Below, in pieces: positions 24,800 to 34,973 of a stretch of 64,000 nucleotides of DNA. Source of the stretch: Grammothele lineata (taxonomy: Eukaryota; Basidiomycota; Agaricomycetes; Polyporales; Polyporaceae); assembly GCA_002150815.3 (NCBI GenBank), contig NDFF03000212.1, positions 51,385 to 115,384 on the forward strand. Reading direction: 5' to 3'. Made by a program: the position numbers and the translations under genes. The notes under the pieces are model-generated. The model was not told the DNA's origin and ran no database searches. It saw nothing but the letters and a program-made list of their open reading frames with translations. Numbering within the stretch: position 1 is the first letter of the stretch; each line of letters starts with the position of its first letter.

Positions 24800-26453
24800 A
24801 CCTGTAGTCGTATTCCGAATAAGCTCTATCGGAAGTCCTTGATCGATCGGAGAATCGAACGTACTTGGGTTCAGAGTATCGGGGAGTCAACCCGTGTCGC
24901 TGCTTCGGTGCTGTGATAGATGCAAGAGAACGAGGATAGCGAAACAGGGGATGAGAAGCGGGAGCATTAAACGCGACGTCCACGTTCCGTCAACTGGCCA
25001 GGCACGCGTGGCAATCGATGGCTTGCGCGTACGCGTGAGGGAGTGAGTGGTATAGGAACAGGGCTCCCGTCGACGACCCTTCGTTCTGCGAAGGAATTTG
25101 TCGAGATGTGTAGTACATCGAACGCGAACGGGGAACACGAACCGGTAGTGTGGCACGCGGCGGCGACGGGCCAAACATCACGGTCTGAGCTTTCTGCGAG
25201 TTTGAACGTCTCCTCAGCGAGATCACGGGTTTCTGAAGAAGGACACCTACTTTCGTACAACAACAATGAGTGCTTAGAACCAAGCGTTCTGAGCCAAAAA
25301 GGAGACCCTTACAGTCGTTCCCATCACTCAGTAGATCCGCGCTATCCTTGCTCCCGACGAGTACGCAGTACTCGCTTGAGGGACCACCGCACTCCCAGCG
25401 TTCGAGACCTGAAGACTTCCATATCTTTAATGACGTTTAACCGTGACACACGCAGGGTACTCATCTAAGGCGCTCGTGCGGCGGCATCCCGTTGTGGGCA
25501 GAGCACAGCACGGTCGCCGGATCATGCTCCCATCAGCACACGGTTCTACTGCCCGCGCGTCGGCGTAGATAATCGTGCAAACGATCGAATATGTGTTTTA
25601 TTTGTACGCGGAGGAGGTCGAATCGGTGGCGGGAGCGCGAAGTGGTGGTGCTGTACGTACCAGGCGTGATTCGAGTTTCTCATGCGAACGGGCTGGCCGA
25701 AAGTGCGATCTGGGACGAGTGGACCTGGTGGGGTATGTTAGTAGCAATAATGATGATATAGGCTGTCAATAAAGGAATGACAGCCGTTGATGCTTACCTG
25801 AGAAAGGCTTGTTCGTGTACACGAATATCCTACGGCCCTGCGAGACGGCTGCGCAGAACTACTGTACGGTACTGACGGAAAAGGACGGGTGTTGGTGGTA
25901 GTACAGCAGGGATAATGCAATATTCAGCGCACCTAGAACTAAGCAAACTCACGCGTTCTTCGTAGGGGAGGAGCGTAAGTTGAGAACCTGTATCTGATGG
26001 CCGCTCTCTGCCGCGTGCGCAACTCAGGCCGTCGCATGATTGTGGTAGAAATATCGAGTTAGTGTCAGTCACAAGTGTTATGAAAAATAGCAGACACACC
26101 ACCTGGTTTGTCCATTGAGGAGGATGGCGGCTCCGTAGCCTGTACGTCACGCTAGATATGAGATGAGTAAACAAAGAAGATCAGCAGAATAAGTGGCAAC
26201 GTATCCGATAGCGTTCGTTGTAGACACGCACCGACCTCCGCAGGTTCAGTCAGTCTGAGGCGCCGTGTTCGGCACACTACAAAGCCGCGATCACGATTTG
26301 ACGACGGGACGGAGGCAGAGTGAGTCTGGCGATGCTGTGGCAGGGCCGCCCAAAGTTTGAGAGAAGGTGCGGCAACGGCCGGGATAGCGAGCCAGATAAG
26401 GAAATTGCGATCATTTCCGACCGGGCCGGCTACCGAGTAGGTGAGCCGCGACT
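24800..26453 (-). other. possible minus-strand gene remnant, array unit 2
   Basis: Counterpart of 18355-20009. The long open stretch of units 1 and 3 is broken by frame changes near 25040-25180, although FRYPRSLASI and nearby residues are still readable on both sides. The candidate exon near 26110-26160 keeps frame with the other units (in-frame indel). It overlaps the 5' region of the next Ser/Pro/Arg-rich copy at its right end. Confidence 0.3.
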
Positions 26454-27431
26454 GTGACGCGTCTGCTCGCTCGTCGATCTTCACCCTCCTCATATCGCAG
26501 CAATCCGTCCTCAAGGCGTTCGACCGAACCTGTCAGCCTGTTCGACTATGGCCTCATCGAAAATGAGGGCTTCCAACATAAGCCTACCAGCACCTCACTC
26601 GACCCCGGGCCTCGCCTGAGCTCCTATCGAAATTCGACACCACTCCTACTGGTCTCACCAGCAGCACGCCCTGAACCCAGGCAGCCCACCAGGCAGCCTC
26701 AGGGCTCCTTACTATCTCTGTCGCGCCCTCAGGCCGCAGGTTTGGCCCAGCCGCGCCTCCGCCCCTGCCGCTCCTCGCTCGCAGGCGCCAACTGCCCCTT
26801 GCGCCGCTCAAGCCCCCATGCCCTAGAGTTCCGCAACGCGACGGCATCCGTCCAGTGCAGCGTCCGTGGGCGCTCTGGCTCCGACGCGAGCGTCATGTTC
26901 ACCCACTCGTTCGCCCTCACTGGCCTCGAGCCTGTTCTGGCCGCCCCTGCGAGCAAGCCGATGAGGATCGTGAGTAGGCCTCGGAGCGGGAGTGTGGGGG
27001 CGGTGTTTCGGTGAGCTATCAACCTGTACAGAATCTGTACGAGAGACACTGACAATCCTTCCCCCTCCTCCCTCGTCTCCACGTGCTGAAGCTCGCGCTG
27101 CGCCCCCGGCCGAAGAGTCCCCTCTGGACCCGTCCCGTATACTCTCAGCTCTCCTCTGCCCGGAGTCGCTCCGCTTTCGAGCTCTGCCCTCCCGTATGCA
27201 AGCACGCACGCCTCGCACTGTCCGCTCAGCCGACGCATGCAGACGCTAGACAACTACGAGCTCGTCCCAAGAGCGGCGCTTGTGGTCGATGCGGAGGACG
27301 TGTACGACGCGGTGAGTCCTGTATTGCTCATTCCTGCGCGTAGGCATGGTGGTGAAGGAGTGAACGACGCGATGCAAGTGCGTTACCGGAGTCCGGTCGA
27401 CGGGACTGCGTTTGAATGGCGCAGCCGGTGA
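26454..27431 (+). CDS. Ser/Pro/Arg-rich uncharacterised protein, array copy 3 (intact)
   Basis: Two exons (intron 27011-27091, phase 2) give 298 residues if the first ATG is used. Similar to copy 1 throughout the second exon (CPLSRRMQTLDNYELV..., AMQVRYRSPVDGTAFEWRSR) and in the RSSLAGAN and SGSDASVM parts of exon 1. The N-terminal 40 residues differ from copy 1 because the start codon lies in DNA related to the end of the preceding unit, so the true start is uncertain. The frame is fully open, in contrast to copies 2 and 4. Confidence 0.55.
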
Positions 27432-27703
27432 AGTTTTCTCGCGTTTTATGGGTGGTCTCCGCCCGTTTCTGGCGATTCCTTCACTGTCTGAGGTGGAGAA
27501 GACGAACGAGGTTGGAACAATAGTCCTGGTGTCGACATTCTCCTTCGATGGTGTGCTACTCGTCGTCCATGCCCCTCGGGATGCAGCGCTGCTGCCTTCC
27601 CGTCCTTATCCAGTCTCGCCTTTGACCCGCTCTTCACTGACGTGCATTTCATTTCTTCACTCTGCCCTATGTTTGTTCTTCTTAAACATATTCTCGTCTT
27701 ATG

Positions 27704-27734
27704 CTAGCGTCGGCTGCCCCGGCGCCGACGTTAG
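27704..27734. other. hairpin, array copy 3, with compensatory change
   Basis: An 11-bp stem (27704-27714 with 27724-27734) and a 9-nt loop. Relative to copy 1, one base pair is swapped C-G to G-C with both bases changed, and one A-T pair is now a G-T wobble. Pairing is therefore preserved despite sequence change. Confidence 0.5.
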
Positions 27735-28440
27735 ATCTCACGTCCCCGGGAGCGCAGCCTTCGCCTATACACTACTGCACAATCCCTTCTTTCTTTGCGA
27801 GCGGTCGCCGCCTGCCTTTGAAAGATCTGCATAATCCCCTCTCTGCGGCCCAGCCCGCACGCATACTTCTATATATCGCTTTCGAAAGACCCCGTCGTAC
27901 TATATCCTACCTTTCCTACGCCCGCGCCGTAGAGCGTCTAGTTCGTGTACCATGTTCTGGCCTTGCTCGTAGACGTACGTATGCAGATCAGACGCGGACG
28001 CGTGGGTCTTGCGCTCGGTCCTGCTGAATGATGAGATGAAATGCGTATGAGATTGTTGATGACTTGTGGTGTAGTGCGTCAGAACATTCAGATATCGAAA
28101 CCCGAAGTTCGCGCGATGATCCTGACGGGCATATGTGCGATGCGCGCGGGGCGCGACTGTTTGCTCCCTCGCATGTAGCGTTGGACGTAGGTGAGTCGAT
28201 CGAGCGTGCCCCACGAGATGTACTAACGTATGCACATCGCAGGAAGTGAACCGGCGACGCTCTTGGCCCCGAAGTGAGCCAAATAGAACGAGATCACGAC
28301 TCAGTGAACGTCGCTCGGGGTCGTCAGGCTGTCGGTGCCTCGTGTATGCGGCAACGCGTTTCGAAATTCGCGGCACCTTCGAAGTTACATAGAGATCGTA
28401 GGGCGGATTCTCGGAGTACGTATACAGAGCGCAACTGTCC

Positions 28441-28650
28441 GATAAATATTTCGAGCTCCTGTTCCATCGTTCCATCCCAAACCAAGATGTCCGAGCCCAT
28501 GATTCGAGAACGTCTTCCCACCCAACGTTTCCCTATGCGGCCCACAGTTCACTGATAAATACTCCGAACTCCTGTTTCATCGCTCCATCACAAACCGAGA
28601 TGTCCGAGTGCACGATTCGAGAACGTCTCCCAACCGAACGTTTCCCTACG
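28441..28650. repeat. local direct duplication of about 100 bp within unit 3
   Basis: Segments 28441-28538 and 28553-28650 are diverged copies of the block that occurs once in units 1 (near 15470) and 2 (near 21977). Both contain GATGTCCGAG and ATTCGAGAACGTCT. Confidence 0.7.
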
Positions 28651-28836
28651 TCCAAAGTCCTCAGCCTTCCGCGGCGTACCATTCTACAAGCCAGGAATGC
28701 GGCTCAAGCTGTGTACATTTGCTCCTGGTGAGTTTTACGTCGTCTCCGAGCCCCTCTCGGTCGACCATCGAAGCAGGGTCATCGATAGGCAATCGTTTAC
28801 TGCTATCGGGCTGAACGAGTTGTCGATTGTACCTTG

Positions 28837-30491
28837 TCAGCCCCCTTCCTCACAAGCTCTAACAAAGGAACCGCGCACCGTGGACGAGGGCGCGATATCA
28901 TTCTCAACTACAGGCTCTTCTACCCGGGGTGATGAAGAGTTGACATGCTGTGAGGTAGTTTTTGGTGCCTTCCAATCGTCCCATCTGCTATCCGCTGCTC
29001 CGAAGGACGCAGTGAATAAAATGTGAGTCGAAGAATGTTAAGAGCCTAAAATACCTAAAGCTTGAAACGACGCTCACTCTCAAGTTCGAGTTTGAGTCGT
29101 CCTTCCCGTGATGCTGTAGGAAAGCGCGCTTCAATGTCTGACACCAGCTGTTGCCGCGTCTTCTCATCTTCTATACTCTTCGGAAGAGAATTGAAGTTGA
29201 TTTTGATAGTTGTGTGAGGTTGACCTGCATGCTGTGGCATCAACTCGGGCGTGTTAAGAGAATGCGATGTATTGTTAGAACGAACCAGAGCAGTGCTCCT
29301 CCATAAGCTGACCGATTTGGTCCATGAAAGCAAGAAATTCGTCTCTTGAAATGTTGTTACGGTAAAAGGACACAGTCAAATTAATAATCCGCGACACTGG
29401 TGTAGGCCTCCACGTGCTCAATACAGCACGAAGCAAGTCGAGGTGCGTGCGCTTTCCAACCGTCATAGAACTTATATTGAGAGATGCGAGTGATGTGAAA
29501 GAATGTAAAGAGATAGCAGTTTCTGGTTCCCCTGTGACGGGATTGACTAGTAGTACAAGGATGAGCATCAGGGGAAGTGCGAGCTAGATTTTGACATGCC
29601 TCTTGCTGTGTCCTCCTGTGTACCAATTGAGTCAAAGAGTCTTGGTAAAATAAGATGACTGATCTTGTCTCCGGGTAGCGCATTGAGCAATCTCTGGATC
29701 CCATAAGCGGCCAATCCATATAGCTGTTTGAAAGATATGAAAGGTCATTTGGTATGTTCTTCCCCAAGAACAGAGCCAGCACATACTTCTAGTTTCTGCA
29801 GCATGGGGAGGAAGGTCGCCTTCTTGCGTGTCATGCATCCGGGAATGACTCCTAGCACCTTCCATTTCACAAACCCGCACCTGAGTTCTTGCAATGCGCT
29901 GAAGCAATTCAGCAATCTTGCGAAGTCTACGAAACTTTCGAAACTTATGCCAACAATTCCAAGGGAGGTCGCTGAGGCAAATGCTGGAGAGTAGAGGCTG
30001 AGTGTGCGGGTAGCGAGTGGAAGATGATTCTGCGGTTTGCAAGGCTGTTTTGCACTACGTTCATGTTTTGAACTCCAGTGGTGGAGGGCAACGTCAATAA
30101 CTGATGGGAGCTGAGCTTGGCGGAGGTAGTACGGAAACCGTGTGAAGACATTCCAAGGAAAATACACGACATTGCCTATACTGCCCCCGTCAACACCAGG
30201 TGCGAAGCGTAGGTGATGGATGTTAGACCGAAGGGAGGGCATGGAAGTGAGAGTGTCGGCAAGTTTGGCAAGGGTTTCGAGTGAGTCCAGATCGATGGTC
30301 CGGAAGAGCCAAAACTGGGCGCGCGCGCGCCAGGCGGAACACACGAGGGCGCATTGCACGAGCGCACGCTGTCTTTCGGCGAATTGGTAGTCCGGCGACT
30401 CCCAGTCATTGTTGCCGAGGGCGTCGATGATGAGGAGACATATCTCGAGGGGTAGCCGAGGAGAGGGGGGTAGGGGAGGGTCTTGGTCCAT
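28837..30491 (-). CDS. F-box protein, array copy 3
   Basis: Five exons (introns 29724-29786, 29547-29623, 29225-29285, 28995-29077) encode 456 residues, the same length as copy 1. F-box at the N-terminus (LPLEICLLIIDALG ... ALVCSAWRARAQFWLF), a Leu-rich middle and the KSIEDEKTRQQLVSDIEARF segment are present. As in copy 1 the first intron contains TGA and must be spliced. From the middle of exon 1 to the 3' end this copy is closest to copy 1, while its promoter region is closest to copy 2. It is likely an SCF substrate receptor; the substrate is unknown. Confidence 0.82.
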
Positions 30492-31306
30492 GCCTGGTCG
30501 AGATGTTGAGGATAGGAGGGAGGGTAGGGTGGGTAGGGCCTCGGAACAAGAGCCGGTCTGAGGGAAAAACCAGCGGAAGATGGGCTTTTATGAGGTAGTC
30601 TGAGGGTAGCTCGGAAGCGCTTCTGCGTTCATCTAGTATGCTGAGGCTGTCCATCACGGATCACATTGAATGTCGTGAGTGGACCATCGTTGAATGATAC
30701 TCGTGTTACAAAGAAGCATCGAAAGTACCCGCCAGATAAGTCGGTCGGATGTGCTCAGGGCCGTGAAGGCAGATGAAAAGTAATCCTATTGGAATATCTA
30801 TAGACGAACGAGACACCCACACTTTTCGACGTGGGTATCATTCGAGCCCTACATACTGTTACCCTTCGGTTTGAACTACGTATGCAATACTCATTTCCAG
30901 CGCTCGTTACGGTCAAATGAGCCATCTCCGTCCACAGCCTGTGCAAACCCTAAGAAAGCATGAGGTTCAAACGCTCATAAGAAGCATGCAATAGACGCAG
31001 GGACGTACAGCAGTCCATATTCCTGTACACGCTTCTGCGTTATCTTCGCTCGGTATAAAAATCGCGCGCTTTGGACCATCTGACATACGCGTTGCGCAAA
31101 ATGGCGCCGCAGCCCCCATCATACGCCCGTCTTTCGGTACACTCTACGCGAAGCTGGAGCGTATAGCGCTACTCTATTCGTCGTCAGAAGTAGCATTCAA
31201 GCGCGATAGTATGGAATACTCACGAAGAAACCGGAACTTGCGAGTGTGCGGCCGAAACGTTCCCAGGAGAGCCACAAGAAGCTGCGCAGGCGGTGAGGGA
31301 CGCGGT
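30492..31306. other. 5' flank of F-box copy 3 and conserved spacer
   Basis: Counterpart of 17409-18354 and 23902-24799. The first 340 bases match unit 2 almost exactly. No gene is seen. Confidence 0.45.
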
Positions 31307-33357
31307 TCAGCTAGAAGCTGCGAGAGTTAAAGTGGCATCGCACATGTACAGGCGGAGGCCGTTATGAAGCGGGGAAGGCTGCTCGCATAGCCATCTGTAG
31401 TTGTATTCCGGGTAAGCCCTATCGTGAGCCCCTGATTGGCTGGGGAATCGAACGTACTTGGGTTCGGAGTATCGGGGAGTCAACCTGTGTCGCTGCGTCG
31501 ATGCTGTGACAGATGTCAGAGAACGAGGATAGCGAAGCAGAGAATGAGAAGCGGGGGTATTGAATGCGACGATCACGTTGCGTCCATTGGCACGCTTGGC
31601 AATTGATGCAAGCGATGGCTTGCGCGTGAACGAGTGGTTGACATAGGAAAAGGGCGCCTGCCCACTACCGGTCGCTCTGCGAAGGAATTTGTTGAGATAT
31701 GGAGCGCATCGAACACGAACGCGCACGCTGAAGACGAACCGGAAGAGTGCGGCACGCGTAGGCGGGTGGACCGTCTGGGCCTGCTGTGCGCTCGAACGTT
31801 TCCCCAGCGAGACCATAGGTTGTTGAGGAAAGAGGCCTGCTTTCGTGGAACAAGAATGAGTGTTTGCAACGAAGCGTTCTGAGAAGTTACCAGAAAGATG
31901 TCCCTTACAGCCGTTCCCACCATCCAGTAGATCCCCGTCGTCCTTGCCCCCGAAGAGCACACGGAACTCGCTTGAGGGACCACCGCACTCCCAGTGTACG
32001 AGATCTGAAAATCTCCATACCTTCAATAACGTACACAACGCGCAGGGTACTCATCTAGGAAGTGCGCGCGGCGGCATCCCGTTGTGGGCACAGCACAGCA
32101 CGGTCCCCATATCGTGCTCGCAGCCGCACAAGGTATTACCGCCTGCGTGTAAGCGTAGATACTCGTGCCACCAGTCGGATGCGTGTTCAATCTGCATGCG
32201 GAGGAGTTTGAATGGGCGGCGGGCGCGCGAAACGGTGGTGCCGTGGTGCTATACCTACTGGGCATGATTCGAGTTCTCTATGTGAACGGGCTGGCCGTGT
32301 GCGTGTTCTGGGACAAATGAAACTGATAGGGTATTCTATTAGCGATCGTGGTGATAAAAAAACGACCGGGCCGTCTATACTTACCTGGGAAAGGCTCGTC
32401 GAACATCCTGCAGAGCTCCCGAAGCTGGGCCTGCGAGACAGTTGCGGAAAGCCAATGTGTAGCGCCAACGGGAAAGGGCAGTCGTCAATGGCTGCGCATC
32501 AGGGATATCGTCAAAGTATGCGCACCTAGCGCTCAGCAAACTCACCCGTTGTTCGTAGGGGAGGAGCGTAAGTTGAGGTTGAACCTGTATTTGATGAGTC
32601 TCCGCCGCGTGCGCATCTCAGGCCGTTGCACGATCTCGGTCAAGGTGTCGAAGTTGCGTCAGTCACAAATGTTGTGGAACACAGGAGACACTACCGTTTT
32701 GTCCATTGAGGAGACTCCTGACATGAATGGCGGCTCCGTAGCTTGCACGTTACGCTAGATATGAGGTGAGTAAACAAAGACGGTCAACAGAATACTGTAC
32801 TGATCAGACCATACCGGCGGAGGGTCTGGGGCGTTACGCCCTACTTACGATCCGGCGGTGCGGCGGCACCGAATGTTATGCGTTACGGGCGCCGGAGGCG
32901 CCCGAAAAATTGCTATATACGGCAATTTAGCGCCCCGTTTTGGCCTTCTTGGAGGGCACGTCGCGCCGCCGGAGGCGGCGGGCCCGCCCGTTACGCGTTA
33001 CGGAGGGCGAATACAGGCGATTCGGAGGCCTCCGTTACGCGTTACGCGCCGGTATGGTCTGATCAGTACAGTACTGAGTAGAACTTAACCTATCCGATAG
33101 CGTTCGCTGTTGACGCGCACTTGCACCAGCTCGTTCATCCGGTAGGACGTGTCGCGGTAAGCATACTCCAAAGCCGCGATTACGATGTGACGACTGGGAC
33201 GGAGGCAGAGCGAGTCTGACGACGCTGCTACATAGGGCTGCTCAAAGAGCGGGCGCGGCAACGGCCGAAAGAGCGAGCCAGATATGGAAATTGCGATCAA
33301 TTCCGAGCGAACCGGCCGCCGAGCAAGAGTGACGCGTCTGCTCGCTGTGGATTTCAA
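31307..33357 (-). other. possible minus-strand gene or remnant, array unit 3, interrupted by a MITE
   Basis: Counterpart of 18355-20009. The left open stretch (about 31460-31900) is nearly identical to unit 1. The candidate exon at about 32704-32757 carries an in-frame 12-base insertion relative to unit 2. The MITE at 32795-33071 lies within what would be an intron or upstream region of the same candidate gene. No full model was possible. Confidence 0.3.
32795..33071. mobile_element. 277-bp MITE with 25-bp terminal inverted repeats and TA target duplication
   Basis: The ends are perfect 25-bp inverted repeats (32795-32819 and 33047-33071, beginning CTGTACTGATCAGACC). TA flanks both sides (32793-32794 and 33072-33073). 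Units 1 and 2 have the uninterrupted site AGAATAAGTGG-like at the same place, which proves insertion. The interior is GC-rich with short palindromic and GTTACGCGTTACG-type repeats and has no transposase frame. Size, inverted repeats and TA duplication fit a non-autonomous Tc1/mariner- or pogo-type element. Confidence 0.88.
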
Positions 33358-33464
33358 ACCTCTCGTCCTCGAGCACTACAAGGCTGGCATATCGTAGCGG
33401 TTCTCGTAACGTTCGACTCTATCAGCTTGATTAGCTAATGCCTGGTCAAGATTGAGCGGGTCTA

Positions 33465-34304
33465 ATGTGCCCATACTTACCTCTCGCTCGACTCAAGCTC
33501 GAACCCTCGGCCCTAGCTCGAGCTCAAGCTCCCATCGACGCCACTCCTACAGGTGCCAACAGCAGCACGCCCTCAGCTTGGGCAGCCCACGAGGGCCGAG
33601 GCGCCCTCGACGTTCCCTACAGTCTCCGTCGCTCCCAGTCTCCCTCAGACTCGGCCCAGCTCGGCCTCCGCCGCCACCGCTCCTCGCTCGCAGTCACCAG
33701 CTCGCCCCTCGCGCCGCTCAAGTCCTCGGGCCCCGTCCGGAATGCGACCGCCTCGGTTCAGCGCAGCCTCCGTGCAGCCTACGGCTCGAACACGAGCATC
33801 ATGTTCACATTCGCTCTCACTGGCCTTGAGCTTGTTCCGCCCGCCCCTGCGAGCGGGCCGATGGGCATTGTGGGTAGGCTGAGAAGCAGGAATGTGGGGA
33901 CGGCATCGCGGTGAGCTATCAAGTTGTACGGAATCTGCACGAACGAACTAACGACTCTCCTCTCTCCCGTCCCCTCCCCGTCCCGCCTGGAAGCTCGCGC
34001 CGCGTCCTCCGCCGCATCGTCCCCTCCCAACCCGCCCCTCCCCGAGGTCCCCCCTTTATCGAGCTCCGTCCTCGCGCATACAAGCACGCATGCCTCGCGT
34101 CGGCCGCTCAGCCGGCGCATGCAGATGCTGGGCAATCATGGCCTCGTCTCTTGGGCACCGTTCGAGGTCGACGCGGGCGACGTGTGTCGGGCGGTGCCGT
34201 CGCTGCCTGTCCCTGCGCGCCGACACGGCGGTGGGAAGAACGACGCGATGCAGGCGGACTATCCGAGTCCTGTGAATGGGACTGCGTTTGAGTGGCGTAG
34301 CTAA
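33465..34304 (+). pseudogene. Ser/Pro/Arg-rich gene, array copy 4 (frame-shifted)
   Basis: Exon 1 (to about 33911) is open and similar to copy 1 (SSPLAPLKSSGPVRNATASVQRSL). After the intron (acceptor near 33992) a deletion in the Pro-rich part shifts the frame, so the conserved RRPLSRRMQ...FEWRS end is read in a different frame. It is the last, truncated array unit; homology ends near 34345. Confidence 0.6.
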
Positions 34305-34345
34305 TGACGATTCCAGGTGCGTGCGTGTTAGCGTACTGTATGACG

Positions 34346-34973
34346 GTATCTATCGGACAATAATAAAAAGTTTTGTTCACCCGCGCGCTTGAGTCTGTCA
34401 CGCCCTTTCATGGGCGCTAATGCACAATCACGCCCTGTCACATCCTATCATACGCTTTCATGATCATTCCTCATCATTCCCGGCCTCAGAAATAAATAGT
34501 TGTTACGCCACAAACACCGCATTCACGAGCATTCCTGAGCATTCACGAGCATTCACGGCTCCGTTTTTTGTCTTTCACGGGCTTTCACGCCGTTTCACCC
34601 CTGCTCTCTAGATCTATGGATCGCCAGTGTCTGTCCCCGAGATCCACATCGGTCGATTTCACGACCTTTCACGACGATTCCCCCCCGCCCTCTCGATCGA
34701 TCAGTGCCAATCGTCCCTCTCCGAGATCCACATCGGTCGGGACTACTGTCTGCCCCGACATCCCGCCGCTTCGGGGCCCTTGGCAGCGGGCCATCGCCCT
34801 CTGCATTCGGCGGGATTCGGAGCTGCTCGCTCCAAACATACCATAACAGTCCCGCTCGCTGACTCGTCCGCATCCTCTCGCTGACTCGTCCGCATCCTCT
34901 CGCTGACTCGTCCGCATCCTCTCGCTGCTCTCTATCACCCTTTGAAGACTTCTTTGACCACCCTTCGTTTCAC
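34346..34973. other. unique spacer right of the array
   Basis: About 630 bases. Contains short imperfect repeats of CACGAGCATTC near 34530-34560 and a perfect 22-bp tandem repeat at 34855-34920. It probably includes the promoter of the gene starting at 34974. No coding signal. Confidence 0.5.
34855..34920. repeat. 22-bp tandem repeat, three perfect copies
   Basis: CTCGCTGACTCGTCCGCATC-CT occurs at 34855, 34877 and 34899 without mismatch, followed by a partial CTCGCTG. Perfect identity implies recent expansion. Confidence 0.9.

Larger units (their letters stand above)
13409..34345. repeat. tandem segmental duplication, about 6.5-6.9 kb units, three full and one truncated
   Basis: The same order of segments recurs. 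The Ser/Pro/Arg-rich gene's MQTLDNY-type motif falls near 14120, 20713, 27237 and (as MQMLGN) 34119, i.e. spacings of about 6.59, 6.52 and 6.88 kb. F-box genes start at 17408, 23901 and 30491. The longer third spacing includes a 277-bp MITE and a local duplication near 28441-28650. Unit 4 stops near 34345, just after its Ser/Pro/Arg-rich copy. DNA upstream of 13.4 kb is not related to the unit end, so the left boundary is at the first gene. The copies are clearly diverged in noncoding parts. Unequal crossing-over is the simplest origin. Confidence 0.92.

Noticed and set aside
13409..34345. Array as a multi-copy transposon
   Set aside because: Head-to-tail units at fixed spacing with no terminal repeats or target duplications fit unequal crossing-over better.
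34855..34920. CRISPR-like short repeats
   Set aside because: Units are contiguous 22-mers with no spacers, and the genome is eukaryotic.
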